In this document: positions 27,779-34,942 of the stretch, in pieces | Layout: the number at the start of each line of letters is the position of its first letter | Numbering within the stretch: the stretch's first letter is position 1 | Origin: a virus | Direction: 5' to 3' (one strand) | DNA: 58,989 bases | IMG/VR virus record: IMGVR_UViG_3300046777_001542 | Location: 1 to 58,989 of that record | Made by a program: the position numbers and the translations under genes | Notes under the pieces: generated by a model | Databases searched by the model: none | Seen by the model: the letters and a program-made list of their open reading frames with translations, nothing else | What the model was told of the DNA's origin: nothing

Positions 27779-28472
27779 GATTATCCTTATTCATCCAAAA
27801 CCCAGGTACCATATACTTATGACCACTCTTTACTAGATGGGCTGTGTGATTATAAGGTGAGGATGAAGGGAATATTAATACGCTTCCAGCCTCTGGCTTT
27901 AAATAGAAAGTTACTCTATCTGTGTCTTTGCTTAATTCTAAATCTTGATGTGGTTTATCGATAGAATCCATTATACCGTCTTTAATTGTAAATGATATTT
28001 CTCCGCCTTCATAGTCATCGTTTAAATACATTACTAAAGAATACTTTAGTCTTGTATCTCCTTCTTGTTGATCATAATGACCACCCATTGTGGTTCCAGC
28101 TGAATATCTGTTTATACCTATTGATGTCTGTAATAAAACATCGTCTTCTATTCCTTTTTCTTTTGCATAGTCTTTACATACTGACTGTAATCCATTTAGT
28201 ATTGTTTCTATAATTGTCTTAGCTTTTTCATATTGGTCTGGAGAGGCATTTTTTAATTCTTCTAAAGAGTCCAATGCTAGATTCTTTTTATTTCCATAAA
28301 CATACATTAATCCGCTGCAAGCAGACCACTCATCCCACTTTGGAACAACTTTAACTATTGGGTCGTTATCGTCATAATCCTCAGTAGAATTTATAAGGTC
28401 AATAAATTCTTTTGGATTTTCTATTACATTCTTGTAATAGTATACATTTTCTTCTAGTTTTTCTCTATTCAT
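27765..28472 (-). CDS. Fe(II)/2OG oxygenase, prolyl-4-hydroxylase type (array member 6)
   Basis: A 235-residue protein from ATG 28472 with AAGGAGAG upstream. The triad is HYD (His132, Asp134) and His209 (PYNHTAH), with Lys219 (GHKYMVPGFW) as the 2OG ligand. The signature YLNDDYEGGEISF is followed by an insert of about 23 residues (DGIMDSIDKPHQDLELS region) not present in its neighbours, which may shape a different substrate cleft. It is most like array members 5 and 7 at the C-terminus, suggesting tandem duplication. All catalytic residues are present. Confidence 0.85.
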   Translation of the reverse strand: MNREKLEENVYYYKNVIENPKEFIDLINSTEDYDDNDPIVKVVPKWDEWSACSGLMYVYGNKKNLALDSLEELKNASPDQYEKAKTIIETILNGLQSVCKDYAKEKGIEDDVLLQTSIGINRYSAGTTMGGHYDQQEGDTRLKYSLVMYLNDDYEGGEISFTIKDGIMDSIDKPHQDLELSKDTDRVTFYLKPEAGSVLIFPSSSPYNHTAHLVKSGHKYMVPGFWMNKDNHGNV

Positions 28473-28481
28473 TATCTCTCC

Positions 28482-29078
28482 TTAGTGAACTATAGTTCCA
28501 TTTTGCCAAAAATGAGGTATAAATATTTTTCTCCCAGACTTTAATGCTAATGAACCGTGATAGTATGGTTCTTTTGAAGGGAACAATATTATGCTACCTG
28601 CTTTTGGCTTTATTTTAACGTCTTGCTTTCCAAAATAAATTTCTCCGCCTTCATAGTCATCGTTTAAATAAACTACAAAAGAATATTCTAATGTATTTTG
28701 ATCTTCGTTCCAATCTGTATGCTGGCCCATCTCTTCATTTTCACGATACTTATTTAAAACAAAAATTTTGCCTATGTTGATTTTATCTTCAATGCTATAT
28801 ATTTCAGCATATTTTTCGGCACATGCATACATAGCATCTATAATTTCCATAATAATTTCTTCTGACTCTGGGTCTATTGGATTATTTTTATCTTCTTTTA
28901 CTCCAACAAACTTTCTTTCTCCGTAAACATATTTTTGTTCAGAGTTTGCTTCCCATGGCAGCCATGCTGATATAAATGAATTATCCACGCTGTCTATCTT
29001 AGAAAGCCATTCTTTTGGATTCTGAATAGCATCTTCAAAGTAAACTATTTTGTCGTATACTATTTCATGCTTCATCAT
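28482..29078 (-). CDS. Fe(II)/2OG oxygenase, prolyl-4-hydroxylase type (array member 5)
   Basis: A 198-residue protein from ATG 29078, overlapping the upstream gene by 14 bp. The triad is HTD (His120, Asp122) and His174 (PYYHGS), with Lys184 in the SGRKIFIPHFW segment as the probable 2OG-binding residue. The signature VYLNDDYEGGEIYF is present. The N-terminal half (SAWLPWEANSEQKYVYGERK) parallels the corresponding part of members 6 and 7. It is probably a soluble cytoplasmic enzyme, as no signal peptide is visible. Confidence 0.85.
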   Translation of the reverse strand: MMKHEIVYDKIVYFEDAIQNPKEWLSKIDSVDNSFISAWLPWEANSEQKYVYGERKFVGVKEDKNNPIDPESEEIIMEIIDAMYACAEKYAEIYSIEDKINIGKIFVLNKYRENEEMGQHTDWNEDQNTLEYSFVVYLNDDYEGGEIYFGKQDVKIKPKAGSIILFPSKEPYYHGSLALKSGRKIFIPHFWQNGTIVH

Positions 29079-29823
29079 TCATATATTCTTTTGCTGGTTT
29101 ACTTGAAACTCCTGGACCAGGCAAAAGCCTTTCTCCTCTTTCTCTCATTTTTGCCCACTCTTCTGCATCTTTTGCCTGCTGGACTCTTGCTTCAGAAATT
29201 TCTGTTTCCCATCTTGCTCTAGTTTCATCTGAGTACTCGACTTCTTCAAAATCCCAAAACGAACCAATTGTGTATCTAGTTCCTTTTTCTATAACAAGAA
29301 CTTCGTGTATATTATGGTGTCCTCCTTCAAAGGCTGCTAGCAGGCCTTTTCTAGGTTTAATTCTTATATCATGATCTCTAAAGTTTAATTCTCCACCTTC
29401 AAAATCATCATTTAAATAAAGGAAGGTTGCCATCTTACTTCTTTCAAAAGCATTGTAGTCTGGAGTATCCAGTGGGCTATTGTCTGAGTGGAATCCAGCA
29501 AATGCGCCTTCAATCCACTTTTGTGCATGGTAGCTAACCTTTCTAACTGGCTTGCCTCTGGTATCTGCTGTTGCTTCCTGTATTCCCTTTTCTAACTCTG
29601 CAAAAAAGTTTTCTGGTAGTCCAAATTCAAGCATGTCGCTATCTTCTGGGAGGTTTGATGAAAATGACTCATAAAAAGAAATGGGTCCCCAAGACAGTGT
29701 ACCTTTTTCTGTTGAGTGCTCCCAATACTTTAATATTGCGTCACAATGTTCTGGTGATATAAAATTTTCATATATAACTATATCATTTTTTAAAACTTTT
29801 TTACCATCAAGATTATACATCAT
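29065..29823 (-). CDS. Fe(II)/2OG oxygenase, prolyl-4-hydroxylase type (array member 4)
   Basis: A 252-residue protein from ATG 29823. The triad is HSD (His112, Asp114) and His173 (HHNIHEV), with Arg183 (GTRYTIGSFW) binding 2OG. The signature YLNDDFEGGELNF is present. It differs from its neighbours by a charged C-terminal extension of about 55 residues (EWAKMRERGERLLPGPG region), which may bind a partner. From memory, an N-terminal FISPEHCDAI segment is typical of P4H-domain proteins of aquatic phages. It overlaps both neighbours, consistent with one polycistronic message. Confidence 0.85.
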   Translation of the reverse strand: MMYNLDGKKVLKNDIVIYENFISPEHCDAILKYWEHSTEKGTLSWGPISFYESFSSNLPEDSDMLEFGLPENFFAELEKGIQEATADTRGKPVRKVSYHAQKWIEGAFAGFHSDNSPLDTPDYNAFERSKMATFLYLNDDFEGGELNFRDHDIRIKPRKGLLAAFEGGHHNIHEVLVIEKGTRYTIGSFWDFEEVEYSDETRARWETEISEARVQQAKDAEEWAKMRERGERLLPGPGVSSKPAKEYMNDEA

Positions 29824-30658
29824 TTAGTCTTCTCGCTTTCGATACTGTTTCTCTAGTTATCTGTTGATAAACTCCATTTGCTCTGTCCCGCTTCCATCTT
29901 TCTCTTTCCATCTGTGCCCATATTTCTTCTCCATAAAGTTGCTGATTTTTGATCCATTCTTCAGTACCCTCATTAAATCTGAGCATATTATTTCTTATAA
30001 AGTATTTTGGCGAACCAATAATTTTTCTAACTCCGTGATGATATAGCTCATCCCCTTCTGTTAAAAATCCAGGATCTCCCGCTGGGAAAACAATTACGTC
30101 TCCAGCTTTTGGCTTGTAATAAAATAATTTATCGTTTATATAAAAATCAATTCCGCCACCTTCGTAATCATCATTAAGATACATTGTTACAGTTACAGAA
30201 AAATTATATCCTCTAGCATCTTTTTTTTCTACTTGGTAGTCTGTATGGTAATGCATTGCAAGGTCTAATGCTACTTCAGTCTCTGGGTTATACTTACATA
30301 TTGAAGGCCCCATTTTTTGCCATTTATTTTTTGTTTTACCGTCAACTGTATCTACAAATGTATCAAATGAATATTCAACATTATGTTTTTCAAAATAATG
30401 ATCAACTACTGTAAAAAATACTCTTTCTATTTCTTCTAGGGCTTCTTTTTCTTTTATAACTCTTGGAGTATCTTCGGCATCACGAATAAAGTTGTCTGCC
30501 TCTAAACCAAATGTATACCAATCCTCCCAAGGAAAGATCATTGATCCTTCAGGATTTTTTTCTGACTCTACTATTACATTTAGAAAAGAGTCTAGGTCTT
30601 TAAATATATTGCTATATACAAAAACTTTTGGATAAACTTCTCTATATTCTATTTCCAT
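29813..30658 (-). CDS. Fe(II)/2OG oxygenase, prolyl-4-hydroxylase type (array member 3)
   Basis: A 281-residue protein, the longest of the array, from ATG 30658 (TAATG overlap with the upstream gene). The triad is HTD (His138, Asp140) and His208 (LYHHGV), with Lys218 (SPKYFIRNN) as 2OG ligand. The signature MYLNDDYEGGGIDFY is present. It has its own C-terminal tail of about 60 residues, rich in Trp/Arg/Glu (WAQMERERWKRDRANG). The different loops and tails across the array suggest separate substrates rather than simple gene dosage. Confidence 0.85.
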   Translation of the reverse strand: MEIEYREVYPKVFVYSNIFKDLDSFLNVIVESEKNPEGSMIFPWEDWYTFGLEADNFIRDAEDTPRVIKEKEALEEIERVFFTVVDHYFEKHNVEYSFDTFVDTVDGKTKNKWQKMGPSICKYNPETEVALDLAMHYHTDYQVEKKDARGYNFSVTVTMYLNDDYEGGGIDFYINDKLFYYKPKAGDVIVFPAGDPGFLTEGDELYHHGVRKIIGSPKYFIRNNMLRFNEGTEEWIKNQQLYGEEIWAQMERERWKRDRANGVYQQITRETVSKARRLNDV

Positions 30659-31347
30659 TATGGCTGTCTCTCTCCAGTATGCTTTAATATATTCCAGAAG
30701 AATGGTGAGGTGTATCTGTTTCCAGAAATAATTGGCCTTACTCCATGAACATAATGTCTGTCTCCTGGAAAAAAGTATGCGGATCCAGCATTTGGCTTAA
30801 ATTCTATTCCTTGTATTGGAAAGAATAATTCTCCGCCTTCATAGTCATCATTAAAATAAAATATTGATGCAATATCATAATGAGGGAAATCATTAGGTGT
30901 TCCAGCATCTGGACCCTCGTGAAGTTCTTTATCTGCATGAGGATCTTGTCTAGTTCCAACTGGCCATCTTACAATAGCTGGGCCCGTTGCTTGTACATCA
31001 ACATCAAAAAATTTATCAACTTCTACTTTAAGTCTTGTAATAAGACCTTCTACTATATGAACAATTGATGGATCATGAGATATTTCCATTGAGCGTCTTG
31101 TACATACTCTATCAGCCCATACGCCAGCATCATATATAACTGTACCGTTTTCATTAAAATGTGACTCTGTTATGTCCCATGTCTTGTTGTTGAATGCAAA
31201 CTCAGTTAATCTTTGTTTTTCTTCTTCAGTTAAGAAGTTTTTTAGCTCAACAATATTGTCTACAGAATCACCAAAAAAACCAGAAGGCGTAATTGATGTA
31301 AGCTCTTTATAATTATGCTCTTTGTTTGTGTTTACTTGTTTTTGCAT
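30658..31347 (-). CDS. Fe(II)/2OG oxygenase, prolyl-4-hydroxylase type (array member 2)
   Basis: A 229-residue protein. ATG 31347 is chosen because AGGAGAAG lies directly upstream and the preceding gene ends 8 nt before it; a TTG at 31380 would add 11 residues but overlap that gene. The triad is HAD (His137, Asp139) and His201 (YVHGV), with Arg211 (GNRYTSPFFW) binding 2OG. The signature FYFNDDYEGGELFF is present. The motif RQDPHADKELHEGPD gives a longer loop after the HxD than in its neighbours. Confidence 0.85.
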   Translation of the reverse strand: MQKQVNTNKEHNYKELTSITPSGFFGDSVDNIVELKNFLTEEEKQRLTEFAFNNKTWDITESHFNENGTVIYDAGVWADRVCTRRSMEISHDPSIVHIVEGLITRLKVEVDKFFDVDVQATGPAIVRWPVGTRQDPHADKELHEGPDAGTPNDFPHYDIASIFYFNDDYEGGELFFPIQGIEFKPNAGSAYFFPGDRHYVHGVRPIISGNRYTSPFFWNILKHTGERQP

Positions 31348-31355
31348 TTCTTCTC

Positions 31356-32105
31356 CTATTGGTATTTTCTTTTTGACCAAAACTTCTTCTTATAGACTCC
31401 ACCATCTGGTGATCTAAATGTATCTGCTGTCTCTTTGTGCTTTTGTAAAATTTCTTCTGCTGTCCTAAAAACAAGATCCATTTCCCAATCATCTCTTTTA
31501 AAAGGAATTATTTGCATGTATGGTGTGCCTGCTGGCACTACGCCTGTAAACCCTTTTTGTAAGAAAAACGGAATAAGTCCTGAGTTTGTTACCTTATCAC
31601 TATCTATTATACCAGCCACCGTTAAAAATGGTAAATCAAATCTATTAACTGGTGACAGATAAATTGCACTATATCCTTCTGGAAGGACTGGTGCCCAGTT
31701 TGCATACCAATGAAAATGGTCATCATCATAACCTGCTGGGGTTACAAACCCTTCCATCTTTGCTCGTTCTCCAACAAAATCTTCAAAGCCAACATCTGTC
31801 TTTACTTTTGTTCTTCCACGCTTTTCATAAAATTCAATATCGCATGGGGTAAGTAATGCGTAACCAGTTGTAAATATATCAAGAAGTGCTGGGCAGGATT
31901 TGTAGGACATAACCTTTGTTATGCCGTCTGGATTAATATATGGGTTTCCATTTGGATCTTTTATGTAAATACTTGCATCTTGCCACCACGTTGCAAGTGA
32001 TTTGCTCATTGGTGATGGCGCATGAGTTCCATCTTTTTTGTTATATATCTTATTAGAATGAAATGTTATTTTATTTGTCACTGCAGGCCACTGGCTTTCC
32101 GTCAT
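31356..32105 (-). CDS. unknown protein of oxygenase cluster (paralogue of the gene upstream)
   Basis: A 249-residue protein from ATG 32105, overlapping the upstream gene by 35 bp. It lacks the HxD...H triad. Segments such as YANWAPVLPEGYSAIYLSPV and VVPAGTPYMQIIPFKRDDWE look like a beta-barrel, possibly cupin-like, core. The upstream 240-residue protein has a matching layout (IKAGTPVISIMPISLQEL), so the two are distant paralogues. I recall an uncharacterised family (possibly annotated DUF6065) with this look, but cannot confirm the number. Placement inside the oxygenase array suggests a shared substrate or pathway. Confidence 0.6.
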   Translation of the reverse strand: MTESQWPAVTNKITFHSNKIYNKKDGTHAPSPMSKSLATWWQDASIYIKDPNGNPYINPDGITKVMSYKSCPALLDIFTTGYALLTPCDIEFYEKRGRTKVKTDVGFEDFVGERAKMEGFVTPAGYDDDHFHWYANWAPVLPEGYSAIYLSPVNRFDLPFLTVAGIIDSDKVTNSGLIPFFLQKGFTGVVPAGTPYMQIIPFKRDDWEMDLVFRTAEEILQKHKETADTFRSPDGGVYKKKFWSKRKYQ

Positions 32106-32793
32106 TAACCTTTAACCTTAAAGCTTTTACTTCATGGTCACCTATTTTATTTCCATAATGATCTACACCATCCCTATAGAAGTTTGTCCATTTACCAGCT
32201 TTATTTATTTCATAAACAATATCTCCATATTTTTCATCTGGAAAAAACCCTGGTGGTAGTTCAAATAAATCACGCATTACTGCCTCTGAATTATTTAGTT
32301 CTTGTAAAGATATTGGCATTATAGATATCACTGGGGTACCAGCTTTGATTGTAATTACAGTATCTGGTCTAGTGACTCTCCATGCTACTGGGAATTCCCC
32401 TTTAAAAAATGAAGTTGATATTAAACTAGTAAATGGGTGTGCCCCATCTATAAATTGATTAGGTACTGGCATTCCCATTATACTAAGATTTTCTTCTGTT
32501 CTAAATAATAGGCCAGTATTAAAACTTATTGTTGCATTTCCTCTTGTATTATGTGCATACTTTTCACCTGAAAGAATTTTTACATGGTCTGACTGTGAGT
32601 CAGAAATTCCGTCCCATATAAAACTAATATCCTCTGGGAAAGATATCCCCCAACCAAGACCATTTGAAAGACTTACTGGAAAACATTTATATGCATGTGC
32701 ATTAAAGGTTTCATCCATCCAGGATCTTTTTATTCCTAGAGGTTCAAGTTTTCCATAGTTTGGTCTTGTTTGGTAGACATCAAATGTGTGCAT
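32071..32793 (-). CDS. unknown protein of oxygenase cluster (paralogue pair, first copy)
   Basis: A 240-residue protein from ATG 32793, sharing a base with the stop of the first P4H-type gene. It contains SNGLGWGISFPEDISFIWDG, then GLLFRTEENLSIMGMPVPN and TVITIKAGTPVISIMPIS. The last segment matches the AGTP..QIIPF segment of the next gene. No catalytic metal triad was recognised. It is probably soluble. The pair lies between array members 1 and 2, so co-expression with the hydroxylases is likely. Function is unknown. Confidence 0.6.
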   Translation of the reverse strand: MHTFDVYQTRPNYGKLEPLGIKRSWMDETFNAHAYKCFPVSLSNGLGWGISFPEDISFIWDGISDSQSDHVKILSGEKYAHNTRGNATISFNTGLLFRTEENLSIMGMPVPNQFIDGAHPFTSLISTSFFKGEFPVAWRVTRPDTVITIKAGTPVISIMPISLQELNNSEAVMRDLFELPPGFFPDEKYGDIVYEINKAGKWTNFYRDGVDHYGNKIGDHEVKALRLKVNDGKPVACSDK

Positions 32794-33470
32794 TAGTACT
32801 CGTCATCTTTTAATGAAAGATTTGTGGCATGCTGTCTATAAAATTCTGGCGAATGTGCGGCATCATTATAATCAGTCATTGTTACTAAGGAATATTTTGT
32901 TCCAGTTAAAACTGGCATAGCTCTATGTGAGAATAAATATGTTGATGGGAAGATAAATAAATCACCAGCATTTGGCTTTACCTCAATGCCAATTTTTCCA
33001 AAGCTTAGGCCTCCGCCCTCATAATCATCATTTAAATATCCAACCATTGAGACTGTAGCAATATACGACCAGCCATGATCAGCATGCTCAGCAAAATGTT
33101 GTCCTGGACCATACTTAATAAAGTTCATGGCTTCCCAATATTTCATATCAATATTGTAAAACTTTGAATAGTCGTCCAAAGCAACTTTTTGAGCATCATA
33201 AAGATCTTGCCAGACGCTATCAAATTCAGTCATGTATTTGTCTTTGCCTGGGTAGTCCATCTTTTTTAATTTAAAATCGTAGCAATCACGATACTCTGGA
33301 ATTTTTTCCCTGTATCCTACAGTTGCTTCTTTCCAGTTATAAAGTCCATTACTTTCTTTTAGAGTATTTTCAACTCTTTCAATAGCATTAATTTCTGGCT
33401 TTAAAACATCACGATATAGCCATAATCCAGGAAATAGCTCTTCTTTTGAAGAGTATCCAATATTTGACAT
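32793..33470 (-). CDS. Fe(II)/2OG oxygenase, prolyl-4-hydroxylase type (array member 1)
   Basis: A 225-residue protein from ATG 33470 with a purine-rich AGAAAGAAG upstream. The triad is HAD (His129, Asp131) and His182 (LFSHRA), with Lys192 (GTKYSLVTMTD) as 2OG ligand. The signature GYLNDDYEGGGLSF and KPNAGDLFIFPST are intact. It is first in transcription order of the nine-gene oxygenase cluster. The N-terminal half (YREKIPEYRDCYDFKLKKMD) differs from the rest. The call to the P4H superfamily is secure; substrate is unknown. Confidence 0.87.
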   Translation of the reverse strand: MSNIGYSSKEELFPGLWLYRDVLKPEINAIERVENTLKESNGLYNWKEATVGYREKIPEYRDCYDFKLKKMDYPGKDKYMTEFDSVWQDLYDAQKVALDDYSKFYNIDMKYWEAMNFIKYGPGQHFAEHADHGWSYIATVSMVGYLNDDYEGGGLSFGKIGIEVKPNAGDLFIFPSTYLFSHRAMPVLTGTKYSLVTMTDYNDAAHSPEFYRQHATNLSLKDDEY

Positions 33471-33515
33471 TAATTACTTCTTTCTACTATTAGTTAAATT
33501 AATAAAAAAATTAAT

Positions 33516-33908
33516 TTAGTTCCAAGCACTTCCAATTTCTGGGAGTGCCTCAGATGTTATTGGGTGAACTGAGATTCCGTCATTTGTAGCCTTTAAAAAT
33601 GCTTGTATTGTTCCTTGTCCTACATACATAACTCTTTTAATAAAAAAGATTTTATTGTCAGAAATAAAAGCAAATCTATGCTGTCCCTCTACTATATGTG
33701 CTGGTTCGCTGTCATCATGTGTAAATGATGTGCCATCCCATGTTGAGCCAATTCTTGCCTCTTCATTATCTGTTATATCAATAACACAAGTTGTATTTTC
33801 AAAGCCAGCCTTTTTTCTATCGTAAGAAGGTGCTTCTGGATCTAATGTAACTGTTCCTATAACAATATTATTTGAAACGAAAGCATATGAATTTTCTGCA
33901 ATTGCCAT
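33516..33908 (-). CDS. hypothetical protein between fibre and oxygenase genes
   Basis: A 130-residue beta-rich protein from ATG 33908 with AGGAG upstream. It begins MAIAENSYAFVSNNIVIGTV and contains IGSTWDGTSFTHDDSEPA, a phrase often seen in short fibre or virion-associated proteins of aquatic phages. It lies alone between the FPP-repeat fibre and the oxygenase array, behind its own -10 element and a terminator hairpin, so it heads the transcription unit that includes the array. No family is assigned. Confidence 0.55.
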   Translation of the reverse strand: MAIAENSYAFVSNNIVIGTVTLDPEAPSYDRKKAGFENTTCVIDITDNEEARIGSTWDGTSFTHDDSEPAHIVEGQHRFAFISDNKIFFIKRVMYVGQGTIQAFLKATNDGISVHPITSEALPEIGSAWN

Positions 33909-33926
33909 TTTTTTCTCCTGTCAATA

Positions 33927-33932
33927 ATTATA
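33927..33932 (-). promoter_or_regulatory. -10 element for oxygenase-array unit
   Basis: TATAAT on the minus strand, 18 bp before the start codon of the 130-residue gene and directly after a terminator hairpin; AGGAG follows it. There is no clear -35. Confidence 0.45.
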
Positions 33933-33934
33933 TC

Positions 33935-33968
33935 ATTTAAGTGGGGCTGTTGCCAGCCCCACTTAAAT
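33935..33968 (-). terminator. terminator hairpin after FPP-repeat fibre gene
   Basis: A perfect 14-bp inverted repeat (arms 33935-33948 and 33955-33968, 6-nt loop) lies 5 nt after the fibre stop. The GC core AGTGGGGCT is flanked by AT pairs that take the place of a U-tract. Confidence 0.7.
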
Positions 33969-33973
33969 TTATT

Positions 33974-34924
33974 TTAGTATCTGAATCCGAACCGTGGTGG
34001 TGCGAAGTATGGTGGGAAGTACGGTGGTGTGAATGCGAAGTATGGGTATCCGCTAAAGTACGGTGGGAAGTACGGTGGTGTGAATGCGAAGTACGGTGGG
34101 AAGAATGGTGGGAAGTGTGGTGGGAAGAATGGTGGGAAATACGGTGGGAAGAATGGTGGGAAGAATGGTGGGAAGTGTGGTGGGAAGAATGGTGGGAAAT
34201 ACGGTGGGAAGAATGGTGGGAAGAATGGTGGGAAGTGTGGTGGGAAGAATGGTGGGAAATACGGTGGGAAGAATGGTGGGAAGAATGGTGGGAAGTGAGG
34301 CGGGAAGAATGGTGGGAAGTACGGCGGCGTAAATGTAGTAACGCTATTAGTACTAGCACCAAGTGATGTTCCGTTTGCGTTTAATGCATAAATTGTATAA
34401 CTCTGAGTTGTATTACCTGTTTCTGGAATATCTTTTGGAGATACAGAGTTTGTGTAAGAAGGTCCATCTGTAGAAACTACTGTGTAGCTTGATACAGCTT
34501 TTCCTCCATCTGATGCAGGTGCATCCCAGACAACTCTATCTGAGTTGTTTGATGGGCTTGATGCGCTTGCATTTCTTGGAGAAGATGGAACTGTTGTAGC
34601 TGTTGCGCTAGCAGTTGCTGGTAAAGAATTTCCAGCAGCGTTGCTTGCAATAACTGTAAATGTATAAGCTGTACCAGACGCTAAACCTTGAAATAAAAAT
34701 GTTTTATTTGCTGTTGTTTGAGTAGTCGTGGTTGGACTTGTTGTGATTGTGTATAAGGTTGCTGGTGGAGATGCTGCTGGTAGATCCCAAGATAGGTTAA
34801 CTGCACCATCATTATAGGCACGGTTTGTACCTACATCTGTTGCGGCAAGGTTTATTACTGCATTTGGCTCTAGGAAGTTGTCCTGCGCTGAAGACTTAAT
34901 TCCTTTTCTTTTACTTGTTGCCAT
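33974..34924 (-). CDS. FN3-type fibre protein ending in aromatic-Pro-Pro repeats
   Basis: A 316-residue protein from ATG 34924 with AGGGGAT upstream. Two FN3-like domains span about 20-110 and 110-195 ([38 protein letters not shown]). From about 196 to the end the protein is almost only Phe, Pro, Tyr and His in units such as FFPPYFPP and FFPPHFPP, then [13 protein letters not shown], ending PPRFGFRY. The repeat is coded by 60-bp DNA units that are nearly identical. FN3 domains in phages decorate the virion and bind surfaces. The aromatic diproline tract is not a fold I recognise; it could be an adhesive or a polyproline-like stalk. Confidence 0.8.
   Translation of the reverse strand: MATSKRKGIKSSAQDNFLEPNAVINLAATDVGTNRAYNDGAVNLSWDLPAASPPATLYTITTSPTTTTQTTANKTFLFQGLASGTAYTFTVIASNAAGNSLPATASATATTVPSSPRNASASSPSNNSDRVVWDAPASDGGKAVSSYTVVSTDGPSYTNSVSPKDIPETGNTTQSYTIYALNANGTSLGASTNSVTTFTPPYFPPFFPPHFPPFFPPFFPPYFPPFFPPHFPPFFPPFFPPYFPPFFPPHFPPFFPPFFPPYFPPFFPPHFPPFFPPYFAFTPPYFPPYFSGYPYFAFTPPYFPPYFAPPRFGFRY
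34081..34325 (-). repeat. 60-bp tandem repeat coding FPP units
   Basis: About four tandem units of exactly 60 bp; the lines starting at 34141 and 34201 are identical over 60 bases and the one at 34261 differs at a few bases. Each unit codes 20 residues in the pattern [20 protein letters not shown]. Near-perfect DNA identity implies recent expansion or ongoing recombination. Confidence 0.9.
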
Positions 34925-34942
34925 TTATTTATCCCCTATTCC

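Noticed and set aside
33941-34325. CRISPR-like appearance of the tandem repeats
   Set aside because: Units are contiguous with no unique spacers and keep a coding frame; this is a protein repeat.
33941-34366. Long plus-strand frames across the FPP repeat (Trp/Glu-rich or GGK-rich products)
   Set aside because: They arise because the 60-bp repeat is a multiple of three and lacks stops in several frames. The minus frame continues into FN3 domains with a proper start, so these are shadows.
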